From NCBI GenBank assembly GCA_003674045.1, contig PENC01000014.1:1-64000 (forward strand): a stretch of DNA of 64,000 nt, in the 5' to 3' direction. The notes under the pieces were generated by a model. That model was not told where the DNA came from. It did not search any database and saw only the letters and a list, made by a program, of their open reading frames with translations. Source of the stretch: Streptomyces griseocarneus. Lineage in GTDB: Bacteria; Actinomycetota; Actinomycetes; Streptomycetales; Streptomycetaceae. Both the position numbers and the translations under genes were made by a program. Shown here one piece after another: positions 60,254 through 64,000 of the stretch. Every line of letters begins with the position of its first letter. Position 1 is the stretch's first letter.

Positions 60254-60294
60254 AAGCCGCGCCTCCCAGGCTAATAACCTGGGAGGCGCGGCTT
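60254..60294. terminator. Perfect 17-bp hairpin between ftsH and folE
   Basis: AAGCCGCGCCTCCCAGG (60254-60270) and its exact reverse complement (60278-60294) flank a CTAATAA loop. It lies 28 bases after the ftsH stop, so it should end most ftsH transcripts and give folE separate or reduced expression. It is nearly identical in both directions, as usual for Streptomyces terminators. Confidence 0.8.
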
Positions 60295-60322
60295 CCATTC
60301 CGGGCCTGGTGATGCTGCCCGG

Positions 60323-62320
60323 TCAGAGCTCCTTGCGGGTGTCGTCCGGGAGGTCGACGACCTGCTCGACGGGCTGGCCACCGTTGGTCGGCGCGAGCTC
60401 CTTGGGGGAGAGCACCGGCGGGCGGGTGGACGGCGTACGCCGGGAGGAACCGGTCCACGCCGGGCGGGCCGGGCGCTTCACGATGTGCTTGAAGAGCTCG
60501 GCGATCTCCTCCTTGTTCAGCGTCTCCTTCTCCAGGAGGGCCAGAACCAGGTTGTCGAGGACGTCACGGTTCTCGACGAGGATCTCCCACGCCTCGTTGT
60601 GCGCGGTCTCGATGAGCTTCTTGACCTCTTCGTCGACCAGCGCGGCGACCTCTTCGGAGTAGTCCCGCTGGTGCGACATCTCGCGGCCCAGGAACGGCTC
60701 GCTGTTGTCGGAGCCGAACTTGATCGCGCCGAGGCGCTCGGTCATGCCGTACTGCGTGACCATCGCGCGGGCCGTGGCCGTGGCCTTCTCGATGTCGTTG
60801 GCGGCACCGGTGGTCGGGTCGTGGAAGACGAGCTCCTCCGCGGCGCGGCCGCCCAGCATGTACGCCAGCTGGTCGAGCATCTCGTTGCGCGTGGTGGAGT
60901 ACTTGTCCTCGTCGGGGAGGACCATGGTGTAGCCGAGGGCGCGGCCGCGGGACAGGATCGTGATCTTGTGCACCGGGTCGGAGTTCGGGGACGCCGCCGC
61001 GACCAGGGCGTGACCGCCCTCGTGGTAGGCGGTGATCTTCTTCTCCTTGTCGCTCATGATCCGGGTCCGCTTCTGCGGGCCGGCCACGACACGGTCGATC
61101 GCCTCGTCCAGCATGTGGTTGTCGATCAGCTTGCGGTCGCTGCGGGCCGTCAGCAGGGCGGCCTCGTTCAGCACGTTCGACAGATCGGCACCGGTGAAGC
61201 CGGGGGTACGCCGGGCGACGGCCGCGAGGTCGACGTCCGGGGCGACCGGCTTGCCCTTCTGGTGGACCTTGAGGATCTCCAGACGGCCCTGCATGTCCGG
61301 GCGGTCGACGGCGATCTGCCGGTCGAAGCGGCCCGGGCGCAGCAGCGCCGGGTCGAGGATGTCGGGGCGGTTCGTGGCGGCGATCAGGATGACGCCGCCC
61401 TTCACGTCGAAGCCGTCCATCTCGACCAGCAGCTGGTTGAGCGTCTGCTCGCGCTCGTCGTGACCGCCGCCGAGGCCGGCGCCGCGGTGACGGCCGACGG
61501 CGTCGATCTCGTCGACGAAGACGATGGCCGGGGCGTTGGCCTTGGCCTGCTCGAAGAGGTCACGGACGCGCGAGGCGCCGACACCCACGAACATCTCGAC
61601 GAAGTCGGAGCCGGAGATCGAGTAGAAGGGCACACCCGCCTCGCCCGCGACGGCGCGCGCGAGCAGGGTCTTGCCCGTACCGGGCGGGCCGTAGAGCAGC
61701 ACACCCTTGGGGATCTTGGCGCCGACGGCCTGGAACTTCGCGGGCTCCTGGAGGAACTCCTTGATCTCGTGGAGCTCCTCGACGGCCTCGTCGGACCCGG
61801 CCACATCGGCGAAGGTGGTCTTCGGGGTGTCCTTGGTGATCAGCTTGGCCTTGGACTTCCCGAAGTTCATCACCCGGGAGCCGCCGCCCTGCATCTGATT
61901 CATCAGGAACAGGAAGACCACGACGATCAGTACGAACGGCAGGAGCGAGAGCAGCACCGAGACGAACGGGTTCTGCTTCGACGTCGAGACGTTGTAGCCG
62001 TCGGAGATCTGCTTGGAGTCGGCCTTGGCCTGCAGGATCTTGGCGAGGTCGACGCCCTGGTCGCCGATGTAGTTCGCCTGGATCTTGCTGGAGCCCTTGA
62101 CCTTCTGGCCGTCCTTGAGCTCGACCTTGATCTTGTTCTCGTCGCCGGTGGTCAGCTCGGCCGATTTGACCAGGTCCTTGTTGATCGCGTTGACGACCTG
62201 GCTGGTGTCCACCGACTTGTAACCGCCGGACGAGCCGACGACCTGCATCAACACGACCACGGCGAGGACGGCCAGCACGATCCACATGACCGGCCCACGG
62301 AAGTAGCGCTTCACGTCCAT
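60323..62320 (-). CDS. ftsH: ATP-dependent zinc metalloprotease FtsH
   Basis: FtsH is the membrane-bound AAA+ protease that degrades misfolded membrane proteins and regulators. The 665-residue protein has one span near the start (about 8-27), an external loop and a second span (about 112-131). The AAA domain carries Walker A GPPGTGKT, Walker B VFVDEIDAVG, and the second region of homology ATNRPDILDPALLRPGRFDRQ (split by position). The zinc site is HEGGH, a normal HEXXH. A flexible Pro/Thr-rich C-terminal tail follows. I chose ATG 62320. GTG 62356 would add 12 residues. Confidence 0.97.
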   Translation of the reverse strand: MDVKRYFRGPVMWIVLAVLAVVVLMQVVGSSGGYKSVDTSQVVNAINKDLVKSAELTTGDENKIKVELKDGQKVKGSSKIQANYIGDQGVDLAKILQAKADSKQISDGYNVSTSKQNPFVSVLLSLLPFVLIVVVFLFLMNQMQGGGSRVMNFGKSKAKLITKDTPKTTFADVAGSDEAVEELHEIKEFLQEPAKFQAVGAKIPKGVLLYGPPGTGKTLLARAVAGEAGVPFYSISGSDFVEMFVGVGASRVRDLFEQAKANAPAIVFVDEIDAVGRHRGAGLGGGHDEREQTLNQLLVEMDGFDVKGGVILIAATNRPDILDPALLRPGRFDRQIAVDRPDMQGRLEILKVHQKGKPVAPDVDLAAVARRTPGFTGADLSNVLNEAALLTARSDRKLIDNHMLDEAIDRVVAGPQKRTRIMSDKEKKITAYHEGGHALVAAASPNSDPVHKITILSRGRALGYTMVLPDEDKYSTTRNEMLDQLAYMLGGRAAEELVFHDPTTGAANDIEKATATARAMVTQYGMTERLGAIKFGSDNSEPFLGREMSHQRDYSEEVAALVDEEVKKLIETAHNEAWEILVENRDVLDNLVLALLEKETLNKEEIAELFKHIVKRPARPAWTGSSRRTPSTRPPVLSPKELAPTNGGQPVEQVVDLPDDTRKEL

Positions 62321-62571
62321 CCATACGGGGCGCGAGCGCCCCGTCCCTCCTGCCACAGTGAGGCACGGCTGCCCCTGTCGGGGGTGCCTGTGCGTGCGGT
62401 GTTCTGCTCGACCTTGAAGAAAAGATTGAGAAGACTGACCTTCGGACGGTACCCCAGCATTGTCACCCGACGCCGCCGCAGGCGGTCAACCAACCCGCCT
62501 TCGCCTGCTCCAACGGCGGAAACCGCGAATCGGTTCCCGCCCGGGAGGCCCGTACCGTCCCGGCCGCTGCC

Positions 62572-63135
62572 CTAGCCGCCGTAGACGTGCGGGGCGAGCG
62601 TGCCCACGAAGGGCAGATTGCGGTACTTCTCCGCGAAGTCGAGACCGTAACCGACCACGAACTCGTTGGGGATGTCGAAGCCGACCCACTTCACGTCGAT
62701 GGCGACCTTGGCCGCTTCCGGCTTGCGCAGGAGGGTGACGACGTTCAGGGAGGCGGGCTCGCGGGAGCCCAGGTTCGACAGCAGCCAGGAGAGCGTCAGG
62801 CCGGAGTCGATGATGTCCTCGACGATCAGGACGTCCTTGCCCTTGATGTCGGTGTCGAGGTCCTTGAGGATGCGGACGACGCCGGACGACTGGGTGCCCG
62901 CCCCGTAGGAGGACACGGCCATCCAGTCCATGGTGACCGGGGTGGACAGGGCGCGCGCCAGGTCCGCCATCACCATCACGGCGCCCTTGAGGACGCCGAC
63001 GATGAGCAGGTCCTTGCCCGCGTACTCCGCGTCGATCTTCGCGGCCAGCTCCGCCAGCTTCGCGTCGATCTCTTCCTTGGTGATGAGCACCGACTTGAGA
63101 TCGGTGCTCATGTCCTTCTCGTCCACCCGCGTCAC
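62572..63135 (-). CDS. hpt: Hypoxanthine phosphoribosyltransferase
   Basis: Hpt salvages hypoxanthine (and often guanine) with PRPP to give IMP or GMP. The 187-residue protein has the core LLIVGVLKGAVMVMADLAR, the SSYGAGTQSSG flexible loop and the PRPP-binding motif DVLIVEDIIDSGLTL with the paired acidic residues, then VGFDIPNEFVVGYGLDFAEKYRNLP. It lies between tilS and ftsH, an order shared with many Gram-positive bacteria. The start may be GTG 63135, GTG 63126 or ATG 63111. Confidence 0.95.
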   Translation of the reverse strand: MTRVDEKDMSTDLKSVLITKEEIDAKLAELAAKIDAEYAGKDLLIVGVLKGAVMVMADLARALSTPVTMDWMAVSSYGAGTQSSGVVRILKDLDTDIKGKDVLIVEDIIDSGLTLSWLLSNLGSREPASLNVVTLLRKPEAAKVAIDVKWVGFDIPNEFVVGYGLDFAEKYRNLPFVGTLAPHVYGG

Positions 63136-63213
63136 TCTCGTTCGTTGAAGGCTCTTCCGGCCTGCCTCATCCGGTGTGAGGAGGCGGGCCGGGCTCGTTC
63201 GCGCTCGTTCGAA

Positions 63214-64000
63214 TCAGCCCTGCCGGAGGACCAGTCTGCCACCCTGCCTGCGGACCGCGACGCGGCCGGGCAGATTGATGGCCCCCTGGCCGCGCCAGCC
63301 GGTGATCAGCCGGTCGACTTCCTCGATGTGCCGGGCGAAGAGCGAACCGGCCGGGGCGCCCGCCGAAATGGCCGCGCGGCGCAGCACGCGGCGGCGGACG
63401 GCGGGGGGCAGGGCGTAGAGCTTCGCGGTCTCCAGGGCGCCGCTGTCGTCCCGTACGGAGGGCTCGACGGCGGCGGCCCAGCCGTCGAGGGCGTCGGCGT
63501 CGTCCCGGGAGAGCTGGGCCGTACGGGCGAGGGCCTCGACGACGCCTTTGCCGAGCGCCTTCTCCAGGACGGGGAGCGCTTCGTGGCGGACCCGGGAGCG
63601 GGTGTAGGCCGGGTCGGTGTTGTGCGGGTCGTCCCAGACGGGGAGCGACTGGACCATGCACGCCTTGCGGGCCGTCTGGCGGTCGAGCCCGAGGAAGGGC
63701 CTGCGGTAGCGGCCTCCGACGCCGGAGGCGACGGCCATGCCGGACAGGGAGCGGATGCCCGAGCCGCGCGCGAGGCCGAGCAGTACCGTCTCCGCCTGGT
63801 CGTCGCGGGTGTGGCCGAGGAGGACGGCCGTGGCTCCGTGCCGTTCGGCGGCGGCGTCGAGCGCCGCGTAGCGGGCGTCACGGGCGGCGGCCTCGGGGCC
63901 GCCGTCGCGGCCGACGTCCACCGCGACGGCCTCGACGGGGTCGAGCCCGAGGGCGGTCAGCCTGTTGGCCACCTCGGCGGCGCGGAGGTCGGAGCCGTGC
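63214..64000 (-). CDS. tilS: tRNA(Ile)-lysidine synthase, 5' end outside the window
   Basis: TilS adds lysine to the wobble cytidine of the isoleucine tRNA with CAU anticodon, so that it reads AUA. Only the last 261 codons are present. The reading frame is open to the window edge at 64000, and the ATP P-loop (SGGXDS) lies beyond it. Visible are ARDARYAALDAAAERHGATAVLLGHTRDDQAETVLLGLARGSG split by its motif, and WDDPHNTDPAYTRSRVRHEALPVLE. The C-terminal part looks complete. It is upstream of hpt in the same direction. Confidence 0.93.
   Translation of the reverse strand, partial: HGSDLRAAEVANRLTALGLDPVEAVAVDVGRDGGPEAAARDARYAALDAAAERHGATAVLLGHTRDDQAETVLLGLARGSGIRSLSGMAVASGVGGRYRRPFLGLDRQTARKACMVQSLPVWDDPHNTDPAYTRSRVRHEALPVLEKALGKGVVEALARTAQLSRDDADALDGWAAAVEPSVRDDSGALETAKLYALPPAVRRRVLRRAAISAGAPAGSLFARHIEEVDRLITGWRGQGAINLPGRVAVRRQGGRLVLRQG

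Overview
The window is chromosomal DNA from a Streptomyces or a very close relative. The GC content is very high with strong third-position G/C, many genes start with GTG, many starts are leaderless or overlap the previous stop, and the genes themselves are Streptomyces markers (the sigE-cseABC envelope-stress operon, Lsr2, DisA next to RadA, ClpC, a second NuoD). From memory, the gene order matches the Streptomyces coelicolor segment running from an ilvD/kinase pair through sigE (SCO3356), clpC1 (SCO3373), lsr2 (SCO3375) and nuoD2 (SCO3392) to ftsH, hpt and tilS (about SCO3404-3406). This is core chromosome. I see no insertion sequence, prophage, CRISPR array, tRNA or rRNA.

Layout. 1-9.5 kb: a small membrane protein, an SH3-like protein, a Ser/Thr kinase with an external PQQ-type propeller, ilvD, a TetR regulator coupled to a sugar-phosphate isomerase, an exopolyphosphatase and a Cys-rich protein. 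9.7-20 kb: a sigma-like/anti-sigma-like/BACON fusion, radA and disA (DNA repair and c-di-AMP), a membrane-anchored protein, a PAP2 phosphatase, a flavin-type oxidase, a two-component system whose kinase has an unusual C-terminal membrane/external domain, and mutY. 20.3-25.7 kb: sigE-cseA-cseB-cseC, a convergent M23 peptidase with a long hairpin-rich leader, a stand-alone trypco2 protein and a LysE exporter. 25.9-33.2 kb: clpC, a prim-pol-like protein convergent with lsr2, a GNAT/BlaI pair, a 54-residue membrane protein and a secreted surface protein. 33.4-38.8 kb: a fully overlapping operon DUF2520-panC-nadB-nadC-coaX joining pantothenate/CoA and NAD synthesis. 39-47.7 kb: a PLP lyase, an ArsR-type regulator with a perfect operator, a divergent SDR/LysR pair, a second two-component system, and a MidA-type methyltransferase directly upstream of an orphan nuoD2. 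47.9-52.9 kb: a coiled-coil membrane protein and a betaine/choline-type ABC importer. 53-64 kb: the fol genes (folP, NTF2-like, folB, folK, DUF3180; folE further along), an MprF-like membrane protein with a sigma-E-like promoter, a membrane-anchored esterase, ftsH, hpt and the 3' part of tilS.

Two connections stand out. First, sigE and its regulators share the window with an mprF-like gene that carries a GGAAC/CGTC promoter of the kind sigma-E uses. Second, the methyltransferase next to nuoD2 belongs to the family whose mitochondrial member (NDUFAF7) methylates the NuoD counterpart, and the target arginine is conserved in this NuoD2. Throughout the window, nine copies of a hairpin repeat with an almost constant stem and a varying loop sit in gaps between genes, mostly at converging gene ends.
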